A stretch of DNA of 64,000 bases from 2-12-FULL-35-15 sp036170475. Its GTDB lineage: Bacteria; Bacteroidota; Bacteroidia; 2-12-FULL-35-15. Below the pieces are notes generated by a model, which did not search any database, was not told where the DNA came from, and saw nothing but the letters and a program-made list of their open reading frames with translations. A program made the position numbers and the translations under genes. Below are positions 17,493 through 24,728 of the stretch, one piece after another; within the stretch, counting starts at the first letter, position 1, and each line of letters begins with the position of its first letter. The stretch covers positions 1 through 64,000 of the forward strand of contig JAVHPE010000206.1 of NCBI GenBank assembly GCA_036170475.1. The letters are read 5' to 3'.

Positions 17493-18359
17493 TTAGATCC
17501 TGTTAATATAGTAGAACACAAAAACCAACATCCCCTGCAAGAGCATAGTTCCGTCCAAAATTCCAGAATGGTAATAGGGTAAAGTTCTGGTTTTTCTATT
17601 TTTTATAAACACAAAAGTAGTTAAAGCCGAAATACATAGTGCCCAAATAATAAACCAACGGTTTTGTGTTTGATAATGAAATAATGAAATAATAAAAAAG
17701 ATAAATATTGATAAATAAGAAATAGCGAGTGATTTATTTTCATTAATAAATAGCATTGGAATGGTTTTTAAACCATCTTGTTTATCGGATTTCATATCTC
17801 TGATATCGAAAGGAATTGCAATTGCAAAAATGAAAAAAAAGCGCTCTGCCAACATTTTAATAATATCTATGGTGTCGAGTTTGCAGTTTGATTGAGCTAA
17901 AGGCAGTAGAATTGTTGCAAACGACCAAACAAATGCAATTAAAAAAATTTTCAAGTAAGGTTTTTCTCTTAATCTAAAAAAGCTTTTCCTGTTTCCAAAA
18001 ATAGGTATTGAATAAAGCAAAGTCAGCAAGGCTAAGGGGGACAATATTACTATTACTTCTTTTTTTGCAAGAAAAGCGGCGCAAATAAAACCTATTACAG
18101 ATGCAAACATTAAAAAATTCAGCCCATTCAGGTTCTTTCTAAGCCATTTATAGTTGTCTGAATTTAATTTTTTTTTATCTGCTATTGCAGATACCAACTT
18201 GTGAATATTGTATTCAAATAGAGTTGCAAAAAAAATAATGAATAAATAGGAATGCCATTGCGGTTTCATGCCTAGTTGTATTTGTGTTTCAATAGTTAGA
18301 AAAACTGCCGCAAGGGAAATGTAGATGTTTGTATTGATTAATCCTTTAACTAGTGTCAT
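17493..18359 (-). CDS. UbiA-like integral membrane protein
   Basis: The 288-residue protein has about eight membrane segments. One loop reads PFDIRDMKSDKQDGLKTIP, which resembles the second Asp-rich motif of UbiA prenyltransferases. The first motif, normally NDxxDxxxD, is replaced by YNIHKLVSAI, so metal-diphosphate binding may be weakened or changed. Possible roles are quinone or haem-side-chain prenylation or a non-enzymatic relative. It lies downstream of the two Crp/Fnr-family genes on the same strand. Fold assignment is moderate and activity uncertain. Confidence 0.65.
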   Translation of the reverse strand: MTLVKGLINTNIYISLAAVFLTIETQIQLGMKPQWHSYLFIIFFATLFEYNIHKLVSAIADKKKLNSDNYKWLRKNLNGLNFLMFASVIGFICAAFLAKKEVIVILSPLALLTLLYSIPIFGNRKSFFRLREKPYLKIFLIAFVWSFATILLPLAQSNCKLDTIDIIKMLAERFFFIFAIAIPFDIRDMKSDKQDGLKTIPMLFINENKSLAISYLSIFIFFIISLFHYQTQNRWFIIWALCISALTTFVFIKNRKTRTLPYYHSGILDGTMLLQGMLVFVFYYINRI

Positions 18360-18453
18360 AATTGTTTACCAAACCAATTTGTGCAAATGAAGTTCCAATA
18401 TAAAGTTTTATTTACAGGAAAGACAGCATTATTTCTATTGTGAGAGATAATAG

Positions 18454-18858
18454 TTAACGAGAATGTACCTTCATTATTTCTAATGAGAACTGCGGATTGT
18501 TTATATATACATTATAGAATGAGTCATTATCAATGAAGCATATTGTTATATCGCTTAAAGCAATTGCGCTGAATGGGTAGATTCCTCCCGCTCCCCGATG
18601 CCCGAATATATGCCCATTACCAACAACTCTAACAATTTGATCGTCGTTGTTTATTCCTGACGATATTATTTTGACTTTGCCATGCTTAATAAAATATATT
18701 CCATTTACTCTTTCTCCTTTTCTGAAAACAGCGTCTCCTGCTTTACATTCCATTTGAAATTTATTCGATTCAATCTTATTTATCCAAATGGGAAGACAAT
18801 ACTGCTTGATTAAACAGGCAGTGTTGCTACATTCATCACAATTAATTTTTGCGCTCAT
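18454..18858 (-). CDS. Truncated Crp/Fnr-family sensor without DNA-binding domain
   Basis: The 134-residue product contains the N-terminal Cys motif CDECSNTAC (Cys7, 10, 15), a cNMP-type beta roll and a further cysteine (Cys107 in ITICFIDND). It then stops at IMKVHSR, where the dimerisation helix begins. The full-length neighbour continues from the same point into a helix-turn-helix. Its start overlaps the end of that gene by 4 bp, so the two are co-translated. It may be a sensor-only partner or inhibitor, or a degenerate copy. The reading frame is intact and well conserved, which favours function. Confidence 0.75.
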   Translation of the reverse strand: MSAKINCDECSNTACLIKQYCLPIWINKIESNKFQMECKAGDAVFRKGERVNGIYFIKHGKVKIISSGINNDDQIVRVVGNGHIFGHRGAGGIYPFSAIALSDITICFIDNDSFYNVYINNPQFSLEIMKVHSR

Positions 18859-19598
18859 TTTTGTTCAGCATATTGTTCTATACCATATTTCCTGACAATT
18901 CCCTGTAATCCATGCTCATCAACCAACCTTATTCCTTTTCTTCCATTTTTTATGATTAGTTTTTTCTTCTCAAATTCTCCAAGCTCCCTGATAACCTGCT
19001 CTGCCACAACACCTGTCATACCAGCGATTTCCTGCCTGGATAAATAAACATTTAAACTTTTATCAGATGGGTTGATTCCAAAAACTTCCTTGAGGAAAAG
19101 CAAAGCCTCGGCAATTTTTTCTTTTACATTCATTTGCATAAGATATTTCATTCTGATTTCTGTTTTTCGCAATTCACGTGAATAGAACTCCATCATTTGC
19201 AATGTAAATGATGGATTATTCATAAACGCATCATAAAGTGTATCATTATCAATAAAACAAACTGTTGTGTCGGTTAATGCTACAGCACTAATGGGGTATT
19301 TATCATCTCCTAATCCCCGATGCCCTAATACCCCTTCAGACGCTAATCGAACAATTTGTTCTTTTTTGTCAGCTCCTTTTGCTACTATCTTAACATTACC
19401 ATTCTGAATAAAATAAGCTCCTTGGACATAACCTCCCTCTCTGAAAAGGCAATCTTTTTTTCGATGCTCAATTTGAATTTTTTTTAATTCAATCTTGTTT
19501 AGCCAAGCGGAATGAAGGTGCTTCTTAATGAAACAAGCCGAATTGCTACATTCTGTGCAGGTAATTTTTTTGCTCATTGTAATTGAGGGTTTGCTCAT
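18855..19598 (-). CDS. FNR-type Crp-family transcription regulator with putative Fe-S cysteines
   Basis: The 247-residue product has a cysteine motif CTECSNSAC (Cys14, 17, 22), a beta-roll sensor domain with Cys114 in TTVCFIDND, a dimerisation helix (about 140-165) and a winged helix-turn-helix (about 185-240, LSRQEIAGMTGVVAEQVIRELGEF). The C-x2-C-x4-C motif plus the cysteine in the strand before the helix match the placement of the four cluster ligands of E. coli FNR (Cys20, 23, 29, 122). An oxygen- or NO-sensing [4Fe-4S] regulator is inferred. A start at 19577 is an alternative. It lies downstream of the respiratory cluster. Confidence 0.8.
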   Translation of the reverse strand: MSKPSITMSKKITCTECSNSACFIKKHLHSAWLNKIELKKIQIEHRKKDCLFREGGYVQGAYFIQNGNVKIVAKGADKKEQIVRLASEGVLGHRGLGDDKYPISAVALTDTTVCFIDNDTLYDAFMNNPSFTLQMMEFYSRELRKTEIRMKYLMQMNVKEKIAEALLFLKEVFGINPSDKSLNVYLSRQEIAGMTGVVAEQVIRELGEFEKKKLIIKNGRKGIRLVDEHGLQGIVRKYGIEQYAEQK

Positions 19599-19683
19599 TG
19601 GTTATTTATTGTTTTTCAGTAATTTTGCAAATTCAAAATTTATAACAGTGTCGGTATTTTTTTGATTTTGCTCTCCCCTTTTT

Positions 19684-19765
19684 TCCCTCCTCCCCTGCAA
19701 CACAACAGCAAAGTCGCAGGGAGAGGAATGGGAATCCATTTAGGGTTTTACCGGTCAGGGTAAAA
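19684..19765 (-). terminator. Two hairpins downstream of the 53-residue membrane protein gene
   Basis: On the minus strand TTTTACC-CTGACC-GGTAAAA (19765-19746) lies 8 bp after the small gene. A larger GC-rich hairpin, CCTCTCCCTGC with GCAGGGGAGGAGG (19726-19686), follows. Neither has a long T tract immediately after it, so termination is probable rather than certain. The second resembles the GC-rich intergenic repeats. Confidence 0.45.
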
Positions 19766-19773
19766 ATTAAATA

Positions 19774-19935
19774 TTATTTAGCTCCCCAACATTTATAGAT
19801 TGCCCAGCCCAGCCAAAAGATCACAGCCACCGCAAATATTAAACAAACAATTAGTGTCGTCATGCACCCGTCTGGTTTATTACCCTTTAGGGTTCCAATT
19901 GGTTTAATATCTTTTTTCGTTTCCAGGTTAGCCAT
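19774..19935 (-). CDS. Small single-pass membrane protein (53 aa)
   Basis: A 54-codon frame starts with ATG at 19935 and encodes a polar Lys-rich N terminus (residues 1-23) followed by one membrane helix (about 26-47, LIVCLIFAVAVIFWLGWAIY) and a Cys-Trp-Gly tail. The N-in, single-helix layout is like the small accessory subunits of respiratory complexes. It follows the DUF5777 gene in the same direction and is preceded by two strong RNA hairpins. Family not recognised. Confidence 0.55.
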   Translation of the reverse strand: MANLETKKDIKPIGTLKGNKPDGCMTTLIVCLIFAVAVIFWLGWAIYKCWGAK

Positions 19936-19979
19936 TAGTTTTTAGTTTGCTAGTTGTTCATGCCTTTGTTAATTTCAAA

Positions 19980-20020
19980 GAATAGGAAACACCACTTATT
20001 TACATAAGCGGCGCCTATTC
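19980..20020 (-). ncRNA. Stable 17-bp hairpin with GUAA tetraloop upstream of the small gene
   Basis: On the minus strand GAATAGG and CCTATTC close an outer stem, and CGCCGCTTAT pairs with ATAAGTGGTG around GTAA, with a 3-nt TTT bulge. Two pairs are G-U on the minus strand but would be A-C mismatches on the plus strand, so the structure belongs to minus-strand RNA. It ends 44 nt before the small gene and may be a leader element, an mRNA-stabilising stem or a terminator. Confidence 0.55.
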
Positions 20021-20031
20021 ATTATTTATGC

Positions 20032-20058
20032 CAGCTGCCTTTTTTGAAAAGGCAGCTG
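20032..20058. terminator. 12-bp hairpin between the DUF5777 gene and the small gene
   Basis: CAGCTGCCTTTT (20032-20043) pairs perfectly with AAAAGGCAGCTG (20047-20058). It lies about 160 nt after the DUF5777 stop codon and directly before the second hairpin. The T run lies within the stem, so it may act as a terminator or an mRNA processing end. Confidence 0.5.
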
Positions 20059-20218
20059 CATAATTCTTTCCAAAGTAAAATTTAATCAGGGGGCACGCAA
20101 AAAGAAAATGGAACTCGGCTGATTTCTTATTATCAATCATCCCAATGATTTAAAAAAATCAATGTTCTATTTATTCAGATACTACATATATTTTGCGTAG
20201 CCCCCATTGTTTGAAAAT

Positions 20219-21190
20219 TTATTTTTTTCCGAAAAAGTCATACCATTTCCTGGTTATGTTAAATCCTATACAGTAACGACTAGTTGTAAAGTCATTCTGG
20301 TTAAAGAAGTTGTTAGCCTGCTGATTAATGCTTTGGTAGTTTCCTACAAATATTTGAAACGAATGCCCTGTGGTGCCCAGATCAATTCCAAAACTAACAT
20401 TGGGATGCGGGTTACTTGACGGATGCTGCGTCAGGGGTTGATCATAATTGGCTATAACACCCATTCCGTCTGTCAGTTTATATCTTCCCATAAAGGCGAT
20501 AGCATAATGCATGTTATTCATTCTCGGTTTAATTGTACCTTCCTTACTCATGTATCCCTCTATATTATTAAAGTAGGAAATACTGGGCGATACCTGAACC
20601 GAAAACTTATCGGTAACTTTTCTGGCTATAATCAATTGGTTGAAATAAGAATACCGGTCAACGTCAGATACAAAATTTCCTTTCTTAGGAAGGGTAGATA
20701 TTGCCATATTACCATAATAGGTAACGCTTATTGGACAGCCACCGGATACAGCTTGTTTGCTGAGTGCATATTTGATATTGCCGTCAACTAACATCCGTTC
20801 TTTGGTGAGGCCTAATCCTAACTGCAAATTATCAATAAGGGTATAGGATAATCCGAGGCGAATGTTGGCGGGCGCAAATATTCCATAAAAATCAGAATAC
20901 CCGTTATTGATAACGCCAAAGCGATGCTGAATAGCGAATTCGAAGGTGTTTTTAACTGCCACCATTACAGTTTGATTGTCAATCAATAGGTTGCCGCCGA
21001 ACGTGTTTTTTACACGTTTTGTTGGGGTTGCCTCATCTGCAGGAGCCACAGAAGCAGTAGGTGCTGTTGGCGCTACAGGTGCTGTGGGCACTTCCTGAGC
21101 AAAGCCAAGGTTGCCAATAGCCAATAGCGCAAAGCAAACAGTTCCGCAAAGCAGTTTATTAGGGACAAATTGTTTTATATTTTTTTTCAT
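20219..21190 (-). CDS. DUF5777-like outer-membrane beta-barrel protein
   Basis: The start at 21190 gives 323 residues with a signal peptide (ending NLGFAQ), a proline/alanine/threonine-rich spacer (about 34-55) and a beta-barrel domain with typical strand pairs (RLGLSYTLIDNLQLGLGLT, FSVQVSPSISYFNN, HSFQIFVGNYQSIN). Proteins of this kind accompany cytochrome and NrfD gene clusters in Bacteroidota, which fits its place as a late gene of the respiratory cluster. It may be a pore or scaffold for outer-membrane redox proteins; that is inference. Confidence 0.7.
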   Translation of the reverse strand: MKKNIKQFVPNKLLCGTVCFALLAIGNLGFAQEVPTAPVAPTAPTASVAPADEATPTKRVKNTFGGNLLIDNQTVMVAVKNTFEFAIQHRFGVINNGYSDFYGIFAPANIRLGLSYTLIDNLQLGLGLTKERMLVDGNIKYALSKQAVSGGCPISVTYYGNMAISTLPKKGNFVSDVDRYSYFNQLIIARKVTDKFSVQVSPSISYFNNIEGYMSKEGTIKPRMNNMHYAIAFMGRYKLTDGMGVIANYDQPLTQHPSSNPHPNVSFGIDLGTTGHSFQIFVGNYQSINQQANNFFNQNDFTTSRYCIGFNITRKWYDFFGKK

Positions 21191-21215
21191 TTTGATTTTG
21201 TCTGTTAAATTATTA

Positions 21216-21611
21216 TTAATTTTTCTTTGCACCCTGTTTTATCCATGCAAGGACAAGGTTGTTGATATTGCCGGGATTTTTGGCAGCCCCCATAGGCATT
21301 TGAGGGCTGAGTTTGCCAATTAATCGCTTGTAAATTGTGCTGTTTTCAGGATCCGCAACAAGAACAAAGTCGGGATCATCCATTAATGAATTGTACGCTT
21401 TGTCAGCCGTTAAATTAGGATCATGACCACCTGACGCATGGCAACCGCTTAGCGCACAATTTTTGGTAAAGAGAGGTACCAGGTCTTTTGAAAATGAAAC
21501 TACCTTGGTAACTACCACCGGCACATCTTTGAGGATAAGTGTTGTGTCTTTAACACAACCTGCGATAAACACCCCGCCCAGTAAAGCTGCTATTATTATT
21601 TTATTTTTCAT
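21216..21611 (-). CDS. Cytochrome c-like lipoprotein with C-x4-CH motif
   Basis: The 131-residue product has a lipobox IAGC (Cys19) and a single haem-like motif NCALSGCH (Cys52, Cys57, His58), four residues between the cysteines instead of two. A later MPMG offers an axial Met. The rest looks like a small cytochrome c fold (YKRLIGK, LAWIKQGAKKN). It is probably attached to a membrane and passes electrons within the cluster. It ends 26 bp before the DUF5777 gene. Confidence 0.75.
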   Translation of the reverse strand: MKNKIIIAALLGGVFIAGCVKDTTLILKDVPVVVTKVVSFSKDLVPLFTKNCALSGCHASGGHDPNLTADKAYNSLMDDPDFVLVADPENSTIYKRLIGKLSPQMPMGAAKNPGNINNLVLAWIKQGAKKN

Positions 21612-21635
21612 GTTGACATAGGTTAAGTATTTAAT

Positions 21636-21714
21636 TTGTCAATTTGAAAATTTGAAAATTTATTAATTAAGCATGTTCATTGATACATTAACACATTTTC
21701 AAATTTTCAAATTG
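21636..21714. repeat. TTTCAAATT/ACATTA-type intergenic repeat
   Basis: The words AATTTGAAAATTTGAAAATT and TACATTAACACATTTTCAAA recur. Related text occurs at 26.21, 49.71 and 57.21 kb. It fills the gap between two cytochrome-cluster genes. Confidence 0.7.
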
Positions 21715-21725
21715 TTTCATCGATA

Positions 21726-22988
21726 TTATTGAAAATGCAAAGTTAAACCAGCCACAATAGCATGTTCACCATCAGCACCATTAAACATAACTCCTACACC
21801 GAAAGGTTGATTAGCATGAGAAGATAAATCAACGTCATGTGCCGCATCAGAGGTGGTTAATGCACGTTTAAATAATATTCTCCATCCACTACCTGTGTAA
21901 AAAGCATTAGAAGTTATATCTCCTTTGCTTCCTGTATAGGGATCCACAATGCTTCCTGGTATGCATTTAGGTCCATCACCGGCGCCTATTTGCTTATAAT
22001 CTGTACCCACACTTGGATCAATAGTAGTTGCATCGGAAAGTGTAAGAACACCATTGGTGTCAACTGCGGTTACTAAAACTGCGGCTCCACCAGAAAGTGT
22101 AGCACTTAATAAGATAGCGCTATTAGTATAACTCCCACTTGGGATTATCCATTTTGGAACGTTAACGCTGGTAGCTGTACCTGTAATAGTTAAGGATTGC
22201 TGATTATTAAATCCGCCATCGGTAGAATTTACCTGGGCATCATCATGTCTTCCATTACCATTTAGTGTGCCTCCAGCCCAATCTATATACGTATCTTGTC
22301 CCTGGTTACAATTTGTTACCTGAAGCATACGTGCCCTCCATACATCCAAAAATTCGCCAGGACCGTTTGTATACATTTCTGCACCGCTAATTGGTGTACC
22401 TCCGTAAGAAGAATACTTATGGCAGGCTGCATAGCAAGAAAGTGTATTAAAACCTGGGTTGGAATTGGCAATGTTAAACATCATCACAAATTGATCATGT
22501 ATAAAAGGCGGTCTGAATGATTCACCATCAGGATTCAAAACCGGACCTCCGGATTCTTGTGCCCATCGTTTTGTAGTAGGATTAAAATACCACTGTTTGC
22601 TTTTTACGTTTTTTTGTGAGCAATTAAATTCCATAAGGAAATAGATATTGGAGGCATCATATAATGAACGCATCGTGATATCTGTAGAATTGCCGATAAA
22701 ACCTTCAAAGACCCCATTTCCCAAATCCGGCACTACAGCATGTACTGTTAGTTTGGGTGCACTACTCCATACCCCTTCAACTGTGCCATCCCAAGCAGCA
22801 CCTCCAATTGGTTGAAGTGTAGCTGTTCCTTGCGTAGCATTGAGTGTATCGGTGTTTAATACCGGGGTAACTTCTACCGGAGTTTGTAAGTCGAGCACCT
22901 GATCATGTTTTGTGCAACTCGCTAGTCCCATTGCGATGGCTGTTGCTATAATCGGCGCAGCCACTAAATACTTGTTAATGTTTCTCAT
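21726..22988 (-). CDS. Ethylbenzene-dehydrogenase-gamma-like haem-binding lipoprotein
   Basis: The 420-residue product has a lipobox LASC (Cys25). Its body resembles the haem-binding domain of ethylbenzene dehydrogenase/DMS dehydrogenase gamma subunits and NxrC. Visible elements are WDGTVEGVWSSAP near 66-78, DASNIYFLMEF near 111-121, FIHDQFVMMFNI, and GEFLDVWRARM. A further motif SCYAACHK (Cys185, Cys189, His190) could bind haem c with a three-residue linker. In known enzymes this subunit passes electrons from a molybdenum subunit to cytochrome c, but no molybdenum subunit is encoded here. Confidence 0.8.
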   Translation of the reverse strand: MRNINKYLVAAPIIATAIAMGLASCTKHDQVLDLQTPVEVTPVLNTDTLNATQGTATLQPIGGAAWDGTVEGVWSSAPKLTVHAVVPDLGNGVFEGFIGNSTDITMRSLYDASNIYFLMEFNCSQKNVKSKQWYFNPTTKRWAQESGGPVLNPDGESFRPPFIHDQFVMMFNIANSNPGFNTLSCYAACHKYSSYGGTPISGAEMYTNGPGEFLDVWRARMLQVTNCNQGQDTYIDWAGGTLNGNGRHDDAQVNSTDGGFNNQQSLTITGTATSVNVPKWIIPSGSYTNSAILLSATLSGGAAVLVTAVDTNGVLTLSDATTIDPSVGTDYKQIGAGDGPKCIPGSIVDPYTGSKGDITSNAFYTGSGWRILFKRALTTSDAAHDVDLSSHANQPFGVGVMFNGADGEHAIVAGLTLHFQ

Positions 22989-23033
22989 AGGTTAATGTTT
23001 TTTTAATTATTTTGGTTGTTTTGGTTGATTTGG

Positions 23034-23257
23034 TTACTTTTTAAAATTTAAAAAGTCTGTTTTGTTTTTGTTTTTTTTTGTTGAATCTGTTAAAATTAGA
23101 TATGTATTTGTTGAATCTGAAAGTATAGTATTAGTAATTGTTGTATCTATTTTAGCTATAACTGATTTCGTATTTATTGTATGCGTAGTCATTTTAGCTG
23201 TATCTGTTTTATTTGTATTTGCTTTAGTAGTGTTTATTTTTGGTTGTACTTGATCTA
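23034..23257 (-). other. Open low-complexity frame after the cytochrome c gene, reachable by -1 shift
   Basis: On the minus strand, reading from 23257 to a TAA at 23034, there is no stop codon in a Thr/Lys/Asn/Asp-rich frame (for example NTTKANTNKTDTAKM). It lies one base back from the cytochrome c frame. The cytochrome gene ends AAA-AAA-AAG-TAG, so a -1 slip on A_AAA_AAG would add about 75 residues. It may also be only biased sequence; there is no family match. Confidence 0.35.
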
Positions 23258-23665
23258 CTTTTTTTTTGGTGCAAATTCTTTGATGTAATTTATCACTGTC
23301 CAGCGTTGCTCTTCGGTTAGTTCTTTTTTGAAAGAAGGCATGGGTTTTTTACCTTCCGTAATTTTCCAGAAGATAGCTCCATCGGTTTGTTCACCGAAAT
23401 CTGCAGTAGTAAAATCGCGTACCGGTTTATCTAATTCCTCGCTTTTTGGTCCATCGCCTTTTCCTTTTTTACCATGGCAGGTAGCGCAGTTAGTACCATA
23501 AAGAGCTTTACCTGAAGCGATTGATTTTTCATTCGATGGAACTGGGTTTGTTTTCTTATTGGCATCCGCCGGAGCTACCCATTTTTCAGCTCCTCCTTTT
23601 CCCATAGGAATAAATGCAAAACAAAGTGTAGTTGCTCCAATTAAAACGAAACTTGAGAGTTTCAT
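23255..23665 (-). CDS. Class I c-type cytochrome
   Basis: The start at 23665 gives 136 residues with a signal peptide, a haem motif CATCHGKKGKGDG (residues about 60-64 for CxxCH) and an axial Met in KKPMPSF. The helix EEQRWTVINYIKEF closes a mono-haem cytochrome c fold. It should be a periplasmic electron carrier for the NrfD/ferredoxin module. The upstream start at 23695 adds 10 residues that weaken the signal peptide. The gene ends in a nine-A tract with the heptamer A_AAA_AAG directly before TAG. Confidence 0.9.
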   Translation of the reverse strand: MKLSSFVLIGATTLCFAFIPMGKGGAEKWVAPADANKKTNPVPSNEKSIASGKALYGTNCATCHGKKGKGDGPKSEELDKPVRDFTTADFGEQTDGAIFWKITEGKKPMPSFKKELTEEQRWTVINYIKEFAPKKK

Positions 23666-23753
23666 TTTGCTTATTTTACTGATAATGATTTTCATAGTTC
23701 TAATTTTTAAAGTTTAATTTTAGTGGTTAATAGTTAGTGGTTAATTAGTAGTA

Positions 23754-24656
23754 TTAAGTAGTTGTTTTTTGTTTTAAAGTATCGCCTTCTTTTTTTATGT
23801 TTCGTATTAGCAGGAAGATATAAAAATAGGTAGTCCATACGCCTCCAAAAAGTAATGATAAAGTAATGATAATCCCCCATGGAGCGTGAGCCCCCCATAA
23901 TGCACGAGGGAAGGGGTCTTTTATAATTGCAAGGGTGGTACCCCAGGAGGTGGTTGCACTATTTTCTAAATTTCCGAATTGTTCATTGTCCTCCAATCGC
24001 ACTGCAACAGAGATAGTGCCAGCTGTATCCCCTGGAACGTTTTTTGGAAATTCAAAAGAAGCTTCACCATTTTCATTAGTAGTAATAGTATTCTCTTCTG
24101 CTGCAGGCATGATGCCAAATAAGCGCTTCACATAAAACTTTAATTCAACATCTTTTACCGGTGTTTCTTTTCCGTCTTTATCTATTTCAGTTACTCTAGC
24201 GGTAGCAATCCTGGAAGTATCATGAGGATTTAAGTTGAGGCTAAGATTTGCATTTTTGTAATGCATCTGCTCCTCAACATCATCATACAAATTTTCCTTT
24301 TCAATTTTAGCCACGATAGTGAAAGAGAGATCTTCACCTAAGGGCAAAACCTTTTGAATCTCTATCTCTGCTTTACCTTTATTATCAGTACTTGCACTTT
24401 TAAGAAGTTGTTGTTCATTGCCATTCAGGACATAGAAATTGACTGTAGCATTTATTGCAGGAACAAATTTTCCTTCTTTATTCTTTGTTTTTACTGTCGC
24501 AATGGACTTTCTGCTCATATCGGCTTTTTTATAATACGATAATGCGATGGTGGCTTCGCTTTTTCTTGAGGTTTTTGGTTCATCTTGCGCAAATGTGATA
24601 TTGCAGAGCAAGCCTGTAATGATAATTGCAAGAGCTGTTTTTTTTATTATTTTCAT
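23754..24656 (-). CDS. Periplasmic Ig-like protein with C-terminal membrane anchor
   Basis: The 300-residue product has a signal peptide (about 1-23), two beta-rich domains separated by a linker (about 35-125 and 135-235, each ending in EIEIQK or ASFEFPKNVPGD-like strands), and one C-terminal membrane helix (about 258-282) followed by a basic tail. The domains resemble macroglobulin- or carboxypeptidase-regulatory-like Ig folds. No redox cofactor motif is visible. Placed between NrfD and cytochrome c genes, it is probably a structural subunit holding periplasmic parts to the membrane. Family not recognised. Confidence 0.6.
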   Translation of the reverse strand: MKIIKKTALAIIITGLLCNITFAQDEPKTSRKSEATIALSYYKKADMSRKSIATVKTKNKEGKFVPAINATVNFYVLNGNEQQLLKSASTDNKGKAEIEIQKVLPLGEDLSFTIVAKIEKENLYDDVEEQMHYKNANLSLNLNPHDTSRIATARVTEIDKDGKETPVKDVELKFYVKRLFGIMPAAEENTITTNENGEASFEFPKNVPGDTAGTISVAVRLEDNEQFGNLENSATTSWGTTLAIIKDPFPRALWGAHAPWGIIITLSLLFGGVWTTYFYIFLLIRNIKKEGDTLKQKTTT

Positions 24657-24728
24657 TTTTAAATTTTTTTTTAATTAAATTAAATAGGTTCATTTTCATC
24701 CCACATCCGCGGGATGAAAATGAGTTTA

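Noticed and set aside
23062..23253. Hydrophobic 63-codon plus-strand frame
   Set aside because: Val/Ile/Phe-rich text is the complement of a Thr/Asn/Lys-rich stretch; no start signal or family, and it opposes the cluster transcript.
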